Assembly (NCBI GenBank): GCA_036490335.1
Contig: DASXEB010000004.1
Location: 62,001-126,000, forward strand
Length of the DNA: 64,000 nt
Direction of reading: 5' to 3'
From: Palsa-1392 sp036490335
Lineage (GTDB): Bacteria; Verrucomicrobiota; Verrucomicrobiia; Chthoniobacterales; UBA10450
Every line of letters begins with the position of its first letter. Position 1 is the first letter of the stretch. Below the pieces are notes generated by a model. The model was not told the origin of the DNA. It searched no databases and saw only the letters and a program-made list of their open reading frames with translations. Shown here in pieces: positions 32,390 through 41,222 of the stretch. The position numbers and the translations under genes were made by a program.

Positions 32390-34825
32390 GTGGCCCGCCG
32401 CGCTCAGCACAACGCCTGGAATGAAGTCTATGCCCTGATCCTTCTCTTCACGGGCACGCTCCTTTTTCTCGCCCTCATTTCCTACGTCCCGAAGGACATT
32501 CCGACCTGGTTCCCGCTCCTCAATTCCACTTCGTCGCCGAATCATCCGGCGCAAAATTTCCTCGGACCGATCGGCGCAATCGCAGCCGGCATCTGTTATT
32601 TTTTGATCGGGGCGGCTTCCTATTTGCTCGCGGTCACGCTGCTCGGTTTCGGCGGCGCGAAATTATTTCACGGCGAGTTGAACGTCGGCCGGCGCGTCGG
32701 CTGGATCGCGCTTTTCATCATTTCCGGCGCCTCGCTCCTCGCCTTGCAGCCCTGGTTTTTGCACGGCTGGCATCACCTCGTGAGAAACCAGGGCGCAGGC
32801 GGATTCGTCGGCGGTCTCGTCGGCTCGAAAATCTTTCGCTCATTGTTAGGCAAAGGTTCCGCCATCGTCCTCGCCGGCATTTATCTCACCAGCCTGATCC
32901 TGATGACCGGCCTGCGCCCGATCCATCTCGTCCAGCAAAGCGTCCTCGGCGCGCGCAAAAGTTTCGTCGCACTGCGGCTCTGGCTTTTGCATCGGCGCAT
33001 GCGCAAAGCGAACGCTCGAGAACGGCTCGAGATCAGTCAGCGCGAGATCGAAAAACAGCAGCGCGTCCTCGAGAAAAAGCTCATCCGAAAACGCGGCGCC
33101 GCGCCGGAGTCGGCAATTGGTCTGACCACTCCGGAAGAGTTTGCCAATCGCCCGGAACCAAAAGTTGTCGACACCACCGCGCTGCCTAACGAACTCGCAA
33201 CGCCGCGCAAAAAACCATCGCTCGCCGAACTGCGCCGCGGAAAAAAATCCGCGCCTAACGATGCCGCAATCGTCGGCCTGACGGGCGCGCAAAATTGGGA
33301 CGGCGAAAAAAATTACGAGCTGCCGGGAATCGACTTGCTCGAGGAACACGACAGCGAAGGCCGCGTCGCCGCCGACCCGCGCGAGCTGGAGGAGATTCAG
33401 CTCACCCTCATCGAAACGCTCGCGCAATTTGGCATCCAGGTCGCGGCCGGCGACATCACGAAAGGTCCGACGATCACGCGCTTCGAAGTTTATCCGGCCA
33501 AAGGCGTGCGCGTGGACAAGATCGTCAGCCTCGAGCGCGATCTGGCCCGCGCGACGCGAGCCGAGCGCATCAACATCCTCGCGCCGATTCCGGGCAAGGA
33601 CACGGTCGGCATCGAGCTCGCGAACAGCCGCAAAGTCAAAGTGACCTTGCGCGAGCTGCTGCAATCGGAGGATTGGAACACGAGCGCGGCAAAACTGCCG
33701 ATCGCGCTCGGCAAGGATGTTTACGGCAAAACGATCATCGCCGATCTCGCGCAAATGCCGCACCTGCTCGTCGCCGGCACGACCGGCAGCGGCAAAAGCG
33801 TCTGCATCAACGCGCTCATCGCGAGCATGCTTTTTCGTTTCAAGCCCGAGCAGCTCCGCTTCATCATGATCGATCCGAAAGTGGTCGAGATGCAGGTTTA
33901 CAAATCGCTTCCCCATCTCGCGTTTCCGGTCGTGACCGATCCGAAAAAAGTGCTGCTCGCGCTCCGCTGGGTGATCGATGAAATGGAGAAGCGCTACAAA
34001 ATCTTCGCGCGGGCCGGCGTGCGCAACATCACCAGTTTCAACGCGCGTCCGCCGAAAAAAACGCAGAAGGAGCTCGATGCCGAAAAAAATGGCGAGAGCG
34101 AAATTTTGCCTAACGAAAAGCCGACTGGCATCACCGTGCCGCGCGACGACGAACCGCCGATTCCCGATCGCATGCCTTACATCGTCATCATCATCGACGA
34201 GCTGGCCGATCTCATGCAGACCGCGCCGGCCGATGTCGAAAGCGCGATCGCGCGCATCACGCAAATGGCGCGCGCGGCCGGCATCCATCTCATCGTCGCG
34301 ACGCAAACGCCGCGCGCCGACGTCATCACCGGCGTGATCAAGGCGAACATCCCGAGCCGGATCGCGTTTCAAGTCGCGAGCAAAATCGACAGCCGCGTCA
34401 TTCTCGATGAGAACGGCGCCGATCGATTGTTAGGCCAGGGCGACATGCTTTATCTGCCGCCGAGCACTTCGCGCCTCATCCGCGCGCAAGGCGTGCTCGT
34501 GACCGACGACGAAATTTCGCGCCTCGTCGATTTTGTTTCCGCACAAAGCTCGCCGAATTTCGACGCCGCCATGCACGAACGAATGGAAGCGGCGGCCGCG
34601 CCTAACGATGACGTGACCGACGAAGACGAAGAGCTGGTCGAGAAATGTCTCGAAATTATCAGGCAGGAAAAGCGCGCTTCGACTTCGCTCCTGCAGCGCC
34701 GCCTCCGCCTCGGCTACACCCGCGCCGCGCGCATCGTTGATATTCTGGAGCAGCGCGGCATATTGGGCCCCGGCGGAGGCGCGAAACCGCGCGAGATTCT
34801 CGTCGATCTCGACGCCGCCGTCTGA
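32390..34825 (+). CDS. ftsK: DNA translocase FtsK/SpoIIIE
   Basis: 811 residues from a GTG (GAGG seven bases upstream). Four N-terminal membrane helices, a charged linker (about 200-320), then the alpha/beta motor: GDITKGPTITRFEVYPAKGVRVDKI, Walker A AGTTGSGKS near 462-470, Walker B YIVIIIDELADLM, RITQMARAAGIHLIVATQTP, and the C-terminal winged-helix gamma domain with TSLLQRRLRLGYTRAARIVD that reads polar sequences. Pumps DNA to the dif site at division. The linker is short compared with E. coli. Followed 12 bp later by the rodZ-like gene. Confidence 0.95.
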   Translation: MARRAQHNAWNEVYALILLFTGTLLFLALISYVPKDIPTWFPLLNSTSSPNHPAQNFLGPIGAIAAGICYFLIGAASYLLAVTLLGFGGAKLFHGELNVGRRVGWIALFIISGASLLALQPWFLHGWHHLVRNQGAGGFVGGLVGSKIFRSLLGKGSAIVLAGIYLTSLILMTGLRPIHLVQQSVLGARKSFVALRLWLLHRRMRKANARERLEISQREIEKQQRVLEKKLIRKRGAAPESAIGLTTPEEFANRPEPKVVDTTALPNELATPRKKPSLAELRRGKKSAPNDAAIVGLTGAQNWDGEKNYELPGIDLLEEHDSEGRVAADPRELEEIQLTLIETLAQFGIQVAAGDITKGPTITRFEVYPAKGVRVDKIVSLERDLARATRAERINILAPIPGKDTVGIELANSRKVKVTLRELLQSEDWNTSAAKLPIALGKDVYGKTIIADLAQMPHLLVAGTTGSGKSVCINALIASMLFRFKPEQLRFIMIDPKVVEMQVYKSLPHLAFPVVTDPKKVLLALRWVIDEMEKRYKIFARAGVRNITSFNARPPKKTQKELDAEKNGESEILPNEKPTGITVPRDDEPPIPDRMPYIVIIIDELADLMQTAPADVESAIARITQMARAAGIHLIVATQTPRADVITGVIKANIPSRIAFQVASKIDSRVILDENGADRLLGQGDMLYLPPSTSRLIRAQGVLVTDDEISRLVDFVSAQSSPNFDAAMHERMEAAAAPNDDVTDEDEELVEKCLEIIRQEKRASTSLLQRRLRLGYTRAARIVDILEQRGILGPGGGAKPREILVDLDAAV

Positions 34826-34837
34826 TCCGCCGCCGCG

Positions 34838-35500
34838 ATGGAACCGCTCGGTCAAAAACTCAAGCAGGCGCGTCTCGCGAAACGAATCACGCTCGAGGAA
34901 GCTTCGCGCGTGACCAAGATTCGTCCCGCGCGCATCCAGGAAATCGAGGCGGAAGATTTTTCCGGTTTCTCCAGCCTCGCCTACGCGAAAGGTTTCCTGC
35001 TCATCTACGGCAAATATCTCGAGGTCGACGTCGCGCCCTACCTCGACGCCTTTGAAACCTCCGACCGCATGACCGTGGACGGTTACTCGTACTTGCAGGA
35101 CAACGGTCCGACCGCGCCGCCGCCGATCGTGAGGCGGCAACCGACCGGCCGGCCGACGCTGCTGCCGTTTTTGATCGCCCTCGGCGTCCTCGTGCTCGGG
35201 ATTTATCTCGTGAAATTATTTCTCGATATTCAACGGATCACGCCGCCGTCATCCGCCGCGCCCGCAGCCACGATTTCGCCGGCAGCGATCGCGACCACGC
35301 CGACGCTTTCGCCTAACGAGATCGCCGCGCCGCGCGCCGTGCCGGTCGAAGGCACGCCGGCGAGTGAAGGCGGGGTTTTGCCGACAGTCACGCCGCCGCC
35401 CGCGACGGCGACGCCGACCCAGCCGGAAGTGCGCCGCGCCGAGCCGGTGCGTCCGGAGGATTTGGCACCGGCCGGGCCTTCGCCGCGACGCAGGAGTTAG
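34838..35500 (+). CDS. RodZ-like helix-turn-helix membrane protein
   Basis: 220 residues: N-terminal XRE-type HTH (LGQKLKQARLAKRITLEEASRVTKI; YAKGFLLIYGKYL) typical of RodZ, one membrane helix at about 108-130 (LLPFLIALGVLVLGIYLV), and a Pro/Thr/Ala-rich periplasmic tail without the usual RodZ beta domain (DUF4115). RodZ links MreB to the cell-wall machine; without the C-terminal domain the match is to the N-terminal half only. Located between ftsK and rimO, an arrangement seen widely. Confidence 0.8.
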   Translation: MEPLGQKLKQARLAKRITLEEASRVTKIRPARIQEIEAEDFSGFSSLAYAKGFLLIYGKYLEVDVAPYLDAFETSDRMTVDGYSYLQDNGPTAPPPIVRRQPTGRPTLLPFLIALGVLVLGIYLVKLFLDIQRITPPSSAAPAATISPAAIATTPTLSPNEIAAPRAVPVEGTPASEGGVLPTVTPPPATATPTQPEVRRAEPVRPEDLAPAGPSPRRRS

Positions 35501-35506
35501 CCAAGC

Positions 35507-36889
35507 GTGAAAACGGAAAATGCGGCGGCGAATTCTCGCCTAACGAAAGTCGGCATGGTCAGTCTCGGCTGCGCCAAAAACCTCGTTGATGCCGAAATCA
35601 TGCTCGGGAGCGTGCGCGCGCGCGGAATGGAAATTACCTCGCGCGCCGAAGAGGCCGACGTGCTCGTGATCAACACTTGTGCGTTCATCGATTCGGCCAA
35701 AGAGGAATCGATCGAGGCTATTCTCGAGGCGCACGAACAGCGCGGCCTGACGAATCGGCCGAACCAAAAATTGATCGTCAGCGGCTGCATGGCGCAACGT
35801 TTCGCAAGCGAGCTGCGCGAATCTTTGCCGGAAGTCGACGCCTTCATCGGGCTCGATCAAGTGCAAGAGCTGGGCGCGATCGTCGAGCAGGTCGTCAGGC
35901 AAAATGAGAATCGCGGGGCGAACTTTGTCACCACTCGTCCGACTTACATTCCCGACTGGGAGACGCCGCGTTTTCGGCTCACGCCGGCGCACAGCGCGTA
36001 CGTCAAAATCGCCGAGGGCTGCAATCATCCCTGCAGTTTTTGCGTCATCCCGCAGATGCGCGGGCGGCATCGGAGTCGTTCGTTAGGCTCGATCGTCGCG
36101 GAAGTGCGAAACCTCGTCGCCGAGGGCGTGAAGGAAATCAATTTGATCAGCCAGGACACGACTTATTACGGGATGGATCTTTGGGCGGAAAAGGCCGGGC
36201 CGCGCCAGCCCGTCGATTCGTCGCGCGGGCCGACGCTGAGCAAATTGCTGCGCGAGCTGAACGCGATCGAGGGCGAATTCTGGGTGCGATTGCTTTACAC
36301 CCACCCGGCGCATTGGAGCGATGAGCTCATCGAAACGATCGCGGGCTATCCGAAAGTCGCGCGCTATGTCGACATGCCGTTGCAGCACATCGACGAAGCG
36401 ATGCTCGGCCGAATGCGCCGCGAAACTTCCCGCGCCCACATCGAAAACCTGATCGTTAGGCTGCGCGCCGGCATTCCCGGAATCGCTTTGCGCACGACTT
36501 TCATCGTTGGTTTTCCCGGCGAAACGGAAGCGGAATTCGCGGCGCTGCTCGAATTCATCGAGCGCGTTCGTTTCGAGCGTCTCGGGATTTTCAAATACTC
36601 GCAGGAGGAAGGTTCGCGCGCCGCGAAAATGCCGGAGCAAATCGCGACGGCGGAAAAAAATCTGCGTTATCGCCGCGCCATGACGTTGCAGCAAAAAATC
36701 GCGCGCGAGCTCGCGGCGGCGAGGGTTGGCGAGGAGCTCACGCTGCTCGTCGATCAGCCGCTGATCGCGCGCACCGAAGCCGACGCGCCGGATGTGGACG
36801 CGCGGGTGATTTTGTCGGAGGCGGCGCCGGTCGGCGAGTTCGTTAGGCGAAAAATTCGCGAAGCGCGCGGTTACGATTTGGTGGCGTGA
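35507..36889 (+). CDS. rimO: Ribosomal protein S12 methylthiotransferase
   Basis: 460 residues. N-terminal UPF0004 domain with three cluster cysteines (SLGCAKN, VINTCAF, VSGCMAQR), radical-SAM CNHPCSFC near 168, YVDMPLQHID, FIVGFPGETEAEF and a C-terminal TRAM domain ending VGEFVRRKIREARGYDL. It adds a methylthio group to Asp of ribosomal protein S12. It starts with GTG six bases after the rodZ-like stop. SPLG, VRL and VRR peptides come from the iterated word. Confidence 0.95.
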   Translation: MKTENAAANSRLTKVGMVSLGCAKNLVDAEIMLGSVRARGMEITSRAEEADVLVINTCAFIDSAKEESIEAILEAHEQRGLTNRPNQKLIVSGCMAQRFASELRESLPEVDAFIGLDQVQELGAIVEQVVRQNENRGANFVTTRPTYIPDWETPRFRLTPAHSAYVKIAEGCNHPCSFCVIPQMRGRHRSRSLGSIVAEVRNLVAEGVKEINLISQDTTYYGMDLWAEKAGPRQPVDSSRGPTLSKLLRELNAIEGEFWVRLLYTHPAHWSDELIETIAGYPKVARYVDMPLQHIDEAMLGRMRRETSRAHIENLIVRLRAGIPGIALRTTFIVGFPGETEAEFAALLEFIERVRFERLGIFKYSQEEGSRAAKMPEQIATAEKNLRYRRAMTLQQKIARELAAARVGEELTLLVDQPLIARTEADAPDVDARVILSEAAPVGEFVRRKIREARGYDLVA

Positions 36890-36971
36890 GGAGTTGAGAG
36901 TTGACAGCGGGACGTGATTTGGGGCAGAGATCGCGCTCGCATTTCCGCGGTTGAAATTTTACACTCCTGCG

Positions 36972-37751
36972 GTGGCAGATTTTAACGAACCGAAAAAGGA
37001 AACCGTTCGAATAACTCTGCCGCCGCGCATGCCGTCGAAACCGGCCGGAGCTAATCAGAAGGAGACGGTGCGCATCAATCTCCCGAGCAGGCAGCCCGCG
37101 CCGCCGCCACGCCCGGCCGCTCCGCCCGCGGCCGCGAAACCGTTGCCACCGCCGCCTCTCCGTCCGCCCGCGCCGCCGCTCGCACCGAAACCAACGCCGC
37201 CGATCGCGAGCGCCGCGCGTCCGCCCGCGCCGCCGATTTTGCGAGCGCCGACTCCGCAGCCGCCGGCGACTCCGGCTGCAAGACCGCCGAGCCCGCCGCC
37301 GGTTCGTCCGCCCGCGCCGCTGCCGCCACCAGAGCTGAAACCAGCTTCCGTTGCCGTGCCAGCCGCTTCTTCGCTCGCGCAAGTTCCTCCAATGAATGGC
37401 GCGTCTGCGGTCGCGCGATCGCCTGCGCCTGCTCCGCCGCCATCTGCTCCCGTCGTCGCGCCGGCGAAGCCGCCGATGAAAGCGGATCCAGGAGCGGTCG
37501 TCGGACCGCGAAAAGAAACCGCACGGATCGCTCTAACGCCGGACAAGGTGATGAAAGCGACCGTGAAATTGACGAGTGCGCCGCCGAGCGCAATCCCGGC
37601 TGCGGGCATCGTCAGGCCGGCGGCGCCGCCAGCCATTGCCAGCGAAACCTCAGGCGTTGACGAATCGGTCCCGATGATTTTTTGCTGGCTGCTGCTCGGC
37701 GTTTCCTCGTTTGCTTTTCTGTTCCAACTCTGGACGTTTTTCTCCTCATAA
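36972..37751 (+). CDS. Pro-rich membrane protein with KETVRI repeats
   Basis: 259 residues from the GTG giving MADFNEPKKETVRITLPP. Two close copies of K-K/Q-ETVRI-x-LP lie near the N-terminus (about 8-17 and 32-41), and a degenerate third, RKETARIALTPDK, lies near 180. Between them is a roughly 140-residue Pro/Ala-rich stretch, and a C-terminal membrane helix (FCWLLLGVSSFAFLFQLW) ends FFSS. The tail-anchored plan leaves the Pro-rich part in the cytoplasm. I do not know its function; similar proteins occur, to my recollection, in Verrucomicrobiota. It lies six bases before trxA. Confidence 0.75.
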   Translation: MADFNEPKKETVRITLPPRMPSKPAGANQKETVRINLPSRQPAPPPRPAAPPAAAKPLPPPPLRPPAPPLAPKPTPPIASAARPPAPPILRAPTPQPPATPAARPPSPPPVRPPAPLPPPELKPASVAVPAASSLAQVPPMNGASAVARSPAPAPPPSAPVVAPAKPPMKADPGAVVGPRKETARIALTPDKVMKATVKLTSAPPSAIPAAGIVRPAAPPAIASETSGVDESVPMIFCWLLLGVSSFAFLFQLWTFFSS

Positions 37752-37757
37752 AAAATC

Positions 37758-38087
37758 ATGGAAAATTCTTCTGCGGTCACAATCGACGAATCAAACTTTG
37801 ACAATGAAGTAACCAAAAGCGCCCAGCCAGTGGTGGTCGATTTTTGGGCGGAATGGTGCGGCCCTTGCAAGATGATCGCGCCGATTCTCGAGGAGATCGC
37901 GAAGGAAAAAGCCGGCAGTGTCAAGGTCGCGAAGGTAAATGTCGACGACAATCAAAGCCTGAGCATGCGCTACAATGTGCGCGCGATTCCGACCCTGATT
38001 TTTTTCAAGGACGGCGAAGTGCGCGACCAAGTCACGGGCATGACGAGCAAAAAAGATCTGCTCAACCGGCTCGAAGCGCTCGCCTGA
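37758..38087 (+). CDS. trxA: Thioredoxin
   Basis: 109 residues with the active site VVVDFWAEWCGPCKMIAPIL (WCGPCK near 32-37), the cis-Pro segment VRAIPTLIFFKDGE and the C-terminal helix. Full-length cytoplasmic thioredoxin without a signal peptide. General disulfide reductase. It may be cotranscribed with the Pro-rich gene. Two copies of the iterated word follow the stop (38095-38103 and 38110-38118). Confidence 0.96.
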   Translation: MENSSAVTIDESNFDNEVTKSAQPVVVDFWAEWCGPCKMIAPILEEIAKEKAGSVKVAKVNVDDNQSLSMRYNVRAIPTLIFFKDGEVRDQVTGMTSKKDLLNRLEALA

Positions 38088-38118
38088 GGAGCGCGCCTAA
38101 CGAATCCCCGCCTAACGA

Positions 38119-38192
38119 TGCGCCCGGCGCGGCTCGAACGCGCAACCTACAGCTTCGGAGGCTGTCACTCTATCCAGTTGAGCTACGGGCGC
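38119..38192 (-). tRNA. tRNA-Arg (anticodon CCG)
   Basis: 74 bases on the minus strand. Acceptor GCGCCCG/CGGGCGC with discriminator A, D-arm with AGCTC...GAGT, anticodon stem ACAGC/GCTGT enclosing CTCCGAA (anticodon CCG), and T-arm GCGCG-TTCGAGC-CGCGC. CCA is not encoded. Its 3' end abuts a copy of the iterated word (38110-38118) with no gap. Confidence 0.95.
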
Positions 38193-38308
38193 AGTGCGCG
38201 GTGATTATAGCGGCCGCGCCCCGAAAGCACAACGACTGCCGCTTTACATTCCGGGCCTCGCGCGCTAGATATTCGGCCCCCATTTTCACCCAAGCGGAGA
38301 CGACCTTT

Positions 38309-38647
38309 ATGAACATCATCGACACCATCGCAAAAGAGCAGCTCAAAACCGACGTCACGAAGTTCAAGGTCGGCGACGGCGTGCGCGTGCACACGCGCGT
38401 GCGCGAAGGCGACAAGGAGCGCATCCAGATTTTCAGCGGCATAGTCATCGGACGCAAAGGCACTGGTCTGAATCAATCGTTCACGGTGCGCCGGATTTCG
38501 TACGGCGAGGGCGTCGAGCGTGTCTTCCCAGTGCACTCGCCGCGGATCGCGAAGGTGGAAGTGGAAAAGCAAGGCCGCGCCCGTCGCGCGAAGCTGAATT
38601 ATTTGCGCAGTCGCAAGGGCAAGGAAGCGACCGCGGTCCGGGAATAA
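38309..38647 (+). CDS. rplS: Ribosomal protein L19
   Basis: 112 residues with the L19 pattern FKVGDGVRVHTRVREGDKERIQ, FSGIVIGRKGTGLNQSFTVRR, GVERVFPVHSPRIAKVEV and RAKLNYLRSRKGK. GGAG lies eight bases before the ATG. First gene of the common rplS-rnhB-yraN order. No copy of the iterated word falls inside it. Confidence 0.97.
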   Translation: MNIIDTIAKEQLKTDVTKFKVGDGVRVHTRVREGDKERIQIFSGIVIGRKGTGLNQSFTVRRISYGEGVERVFPVHSPRIAKVEVEKQGRARRAKLNYLRSRKGKEATAVRE

Positions 38648-38680
38648 GTCGGCGGCTGATCGATTTTCAGCGACTGCGTG

Positions 38681-38700
38681 ATTGCGAAACGTCTCGCAAT
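38681..38700. other. Small hairpin between rplS and rnhB
   Basis: ATTGCGA (38681-38687) and TCGCAAT (38694-38700) form a 7-bp perfect stem with a six-base loop. There is no T-run, so it is a weak terminator or RNA-processing hairpin at best. Confidence 0.45.
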
Positions 38701-38738
38701 CGCTCAATCTCTGATTCATTGATTCACTGACTGGCTCG

Positions 38739-39356
38739 ATGCGCTGCGGATTCCGCCATGAAAAATATCTGCGTTCGTTAGGCGTGGTTCGCATCGCCGG
38801 GATCGATGAAGCGGGACGCGGCGCGCTCGCCGGCCCGGTGGTCGCGGCGGCGGCGATTTTGCCAGAGCGTTTCCGGCATCGTCGACTGACGGATTCGAAA
38901 CAGCTCTCGCCCGATTTGCGGGAGGAAATTTACGCCTGCCTAACGAGTCAGGATGACGTCGTCTGGGCGATCGGCGTGGTCGATAACGTCGAGATTGATC
39001 GGATCAATATTTTGCGCGCGGCGCACGCGGCGATGCGGATCGCGGTCTCCGGCCTGAAGATCGCCCCCGACCATGTGCTCATCGATGGTCTCCCGGTTTC
39101 TCCTTTTCCACTCCCGCAAACCGCGATCATTGACGGTGATTGTCTGAGCAAAAGCATCGCGGCCGCGAGCGTGATCGCGAAGGTGACGCGCGATCGGCTA
39201 ATGCGAGAATTTTGTGCGCGGTTTCCCGGATACTGTTTCAGCCAGCACAAAGGTTACGGAACCGAGTTGCATCTCGCAAAACTTCATGAGCATGGGCCTT
39301 GTCCAATTCATCGCCGCTCGTTTGAGCCGGTGGCGCAGCAGCTTTTCGCCTTTTAG
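38739..39356 (+). CDS. rnhB: Ribonuclease HII
   Basis: 205 residues. Catalytic motifs IAGIDEAGRGALAGPV (Asp, Glu), LTDSKQLS, VLIDGLPV (Asp) and SKSIAAASVIAKVTRDRLM (Asp), then GYGTELHLAKLHEHGPCPIHRRSF. Cuts RNA at RNA-DNA junctions. The extra N-terminal MRCGFRHEKYLRSLG before the motif is normal in length. The yraN start is inside its 3' end. Confidence 0.95.
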   Translation: MRCGFRHEKYLRSLGVVRIAGIDEAGRGALAGPVVAAAAILPERFRHRRLTDSKQLSPDLREEIYACLTSQDDVVWAIGVVDNVEIDRINILRAAHAAMRIAVSGLKIAPDHVLIDGLPVSPFPLPQTAIIDGDCLSKSIAAASVIAKVTRDRLMREFCARFPGYCFSQHKGYGTELHLAKLHEHGPCPIHRRSFEPVAQQLFAF

Positions 39357-39738
39357 TTCGGAGCATCTCCGACTCGGCGCGCGCGGCGAAAAACTGGCCG
39401 CGCGATTCCTGCGCCGGGAGGGTTTCAAGGTTCTCTACCGTAACTTTCGCGGGCGTCGCGGCGGTGAGATCGATCTCGTTTGTCGCGACGATGACACCCT
39501 CGTGTTCGTCGAAGTAAAGACGCGGACGCGCGAAGATTTCGGTCGCCCGTCGGATGCGGTCAAGCGGCAGAAGCAGCGCCGTATCTCGTTAGGCGCGCTT
39601 GCCTGGCTGAGACTTCTCGGCAATCCCGACGTCATCTTTCGCTTCGACATCGTCGAGGTCGTTGTGGCGCAAGATGCAAAACCGCGAATCGAATTGATTC
39701 GAAACGCCTTTCAACTGCCAGTGCCATACATTTACTAG
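39292..39738 (+). CDS. yraN: UPF0102 (YraN) nuclease-fold protein
   Basis: 148 residues from an ATG inside rnhB (another ATG six bases upstream). Core: LGARGEKLAARFLRREGFKVLYRNFR, RRGGEIDLVCRDDDTLVFVEVKTR (Asp, Glu and the E-V-K nuclease triad), KRQKQRRISLGALAWL. It has the restriction-endonuclease-like fold seen in Holliday-junction resolvases, though activity is not proven for the family. Follows rnhB as in many bacteria. Confidence 0.88.
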   Translation: MGLVQFIAARLSRWRSSFSPFSSEHLRLGARGEKLAARFLRREGFKVLYRNFRGRRGGEIDLVCRDDDTLVFVEVKTRTREDFGRPSDAVKRQKQRRISLGALAWLRLLGNPDVIFRFDIVEVVVAQDAKPRIELIRNAFQLPVPYIY

Positions 39739-39752
39739 GAGTGGTGACTCCT
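39737..39752. other. Short hairpin between yraN and ahcY
   Basis: AGGAGT (39737-39742), loop GGTG, ACTCCT (39747-39752): a perfect 6-bp stem between two convergent genes; the first bases include the last base pairs of the yraN stop region. No T-run on either strand. Confidence 0.4.
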
Positions 39753-39781
39753 TCGCGCGTCTAAATTGGGACTAACCCGAG

Positions 39782-41215
39782 CTAGTAACGGTAATGCTCG
39801 GACTTATAAGGTCCTTCGATCGGCACGCCGAGGTATTCCGCCTGCTTTTCGGTTAGCTTCGTCAGCTTGACGCCGATCTTTTGCAGGTGAAGGCGGGCCA
39901 CTTCTTCGTCTAACTGTTTACTCAAGACATAGACACCAGTCTTATAAGTGTCTTTGTTGCGCCATAGGTCTAATTGAGCCAGGACCTGGTTCGAAAAAGA
40001 GTTAGACATGACAAAGCTGGGATGACCCGTCGCGCAGCCGAGATTCACGAGCCGGCCTTCCGCGAGCATGAAGATAGCATGACCATCGGGAAAGCCATAC
40101 TTATCGACTCCAGCTTTGATGTTTAGCCTCGTAATATCCTTCCGCGCGTTAAGCGGTTCGACTTGTATCTCATTATCGAAATGACCGATGTTACAAACCA
40201 CCGCCTGGTCTTTCATCCGCTCCATGTGCGCGAGAGTTATGATGTCAACATTGCCGGTTGTAGTCACATAGATGTCGCCGCGTCCCAGCGTATCTTCGAT
40301 CGTCGTGACTTCATAACCTTCCATTGCAGCCTGCAGAGCATTGATAGGGTCAATCTCGGTAATAACTACCCGTGCGCCCTGGCCGCGTAGAGATTGGGCG
40401 CAGCCTTTGCCGACATCGCCGTAGCCACAAACGACCGCGACCTTGCCCGCGATCATGACATCAAGCGCGCGATTCAGACCGTCCACCAATGAGTGACGAC
40501 AACCATATAAGTTATCAAACTTCGACTTAGTGACCGAGTCATTGACGTTGATCGCCGGAACAAGAAGCTGTTTCAGTTGTTGCATCTTATAAAGGCGATG
40601 GACGCCGGTCGTCGTCTCCTCGGAAACGCCGCGCCATTCCTTGACTAACTCATGCCAGCGAAAAGGATTTTCTCGATTCACCTCCACGAGTAAGTCCTTA
40701 ATGCACTGCTCTTCCTTGCTATGACTCGGCGACTTGGCCCAGTCACTGCCTTCTTCCAACTGATAGCCCTTGTGCAGTAAAAGAGTCACATCGCCGCCGT
40801 CATCGACGACTAATTGTGGTCCTTTGCCATCTGGAAACGAGACAGCCTGGTTCGTGCACCACCAATATTCCTCGAGAGTTTCACCTTTCCAGGCAAAGAC
40901 AGGGACACCAGCTTTGGCGATCGCGGCAGCGGCATGATCCTGAGTCGAAAAAATATTGCAACTGGCCCAGCGCACGGCCGCGCCGAGATCGACAAGGGTT
41001 TCGATCAGAACGGCAGTCTGAATCGTCATGTGCAGCGAGCCGGTGACACGCACGTTTTTGAGCGGCTTCTCCGGAGCATACTTCTCCCGAATGGCCATCA
41101 AACCCGGCATTTCCTTCTCGGCGATCGAGATTTCTTTGCGGCCCCAATCGGCGAGCGAAATGTCCGCTATCTTATAGTCGTTAGTCTTAGGTGTGTTGAC
41201 TGTCTTGGTAGTCAT
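39782..41215 (-). CDS. ahcY: Adenosylhomocysteinase (SAH hydrolase)
   Basis: 477 residues. Splits S-adenosylhomocysteine into adenosine and homocysteine. Motifs: NVRVTGSLHMTIQTAVLIETL, SCNIFSTQDHAAAAIA, WWCTNQAV, the NAD fold VAVVCGYGDVGKGCA near 265, and ending GPYKSEHYRY. Length includes the insert typical of long-form enzymes. The DNA is poorer in GC than its neighbours (one 60-base line near 40,500 is about 42 percent GC) and it contains no copy of the iterated word. Seven bases after metK, so an SAM-cycle operon. Confidence 0.97.
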   Translation of the reverse strand: MTTKTVNTPKTNDYKIADISLADWGRKEISIAEKEMPGLMAIREKYAPEKPLKNVRVTGSLHMTIQTAVLIETLVDLGAAVRWASCNIFSTQDHAAAAIAKAGVPVFAWKGETLEEYWWCTNQAVSFPDGKGPQLVVDDGGDVTLLLHKGYQLEEGSDWAKSPSHSKEEQCIKDLLVEVNRENPFRWHELVKEWRGVSEETTTGVHRLYKMQQLKQLLVPAINVNDSVTKSKFDNLYGCRHSLVDGLNRALDVMIAGKVAVVCGYGDVGKGCAQSLRGQGARVVITEIDPINALQAAMEGYEVTTIEDTLGRGDIYVTTTGNVDIITLAHMERMKDQAVVCNIGHFDNEIQVEPLNARKDITRLNIKAGVDKYGFPDGHAIFMLAEGRLVNLGCATGHPSFVMSNSFSNQVLAQLDLWRNKDTYKTGVYVLSKQLDEEVARLHLQKIGVKLTKLTEKQAEYLGVPIEGPYKSEHYRY

Positions 41216-41222
41216 AAGTTCG

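Noticed and set aside
38681..38700. Strong terminator after rplS
   Set aside because: Stem is only 7 bp and has no T-run; kept only as a weak hairpin.
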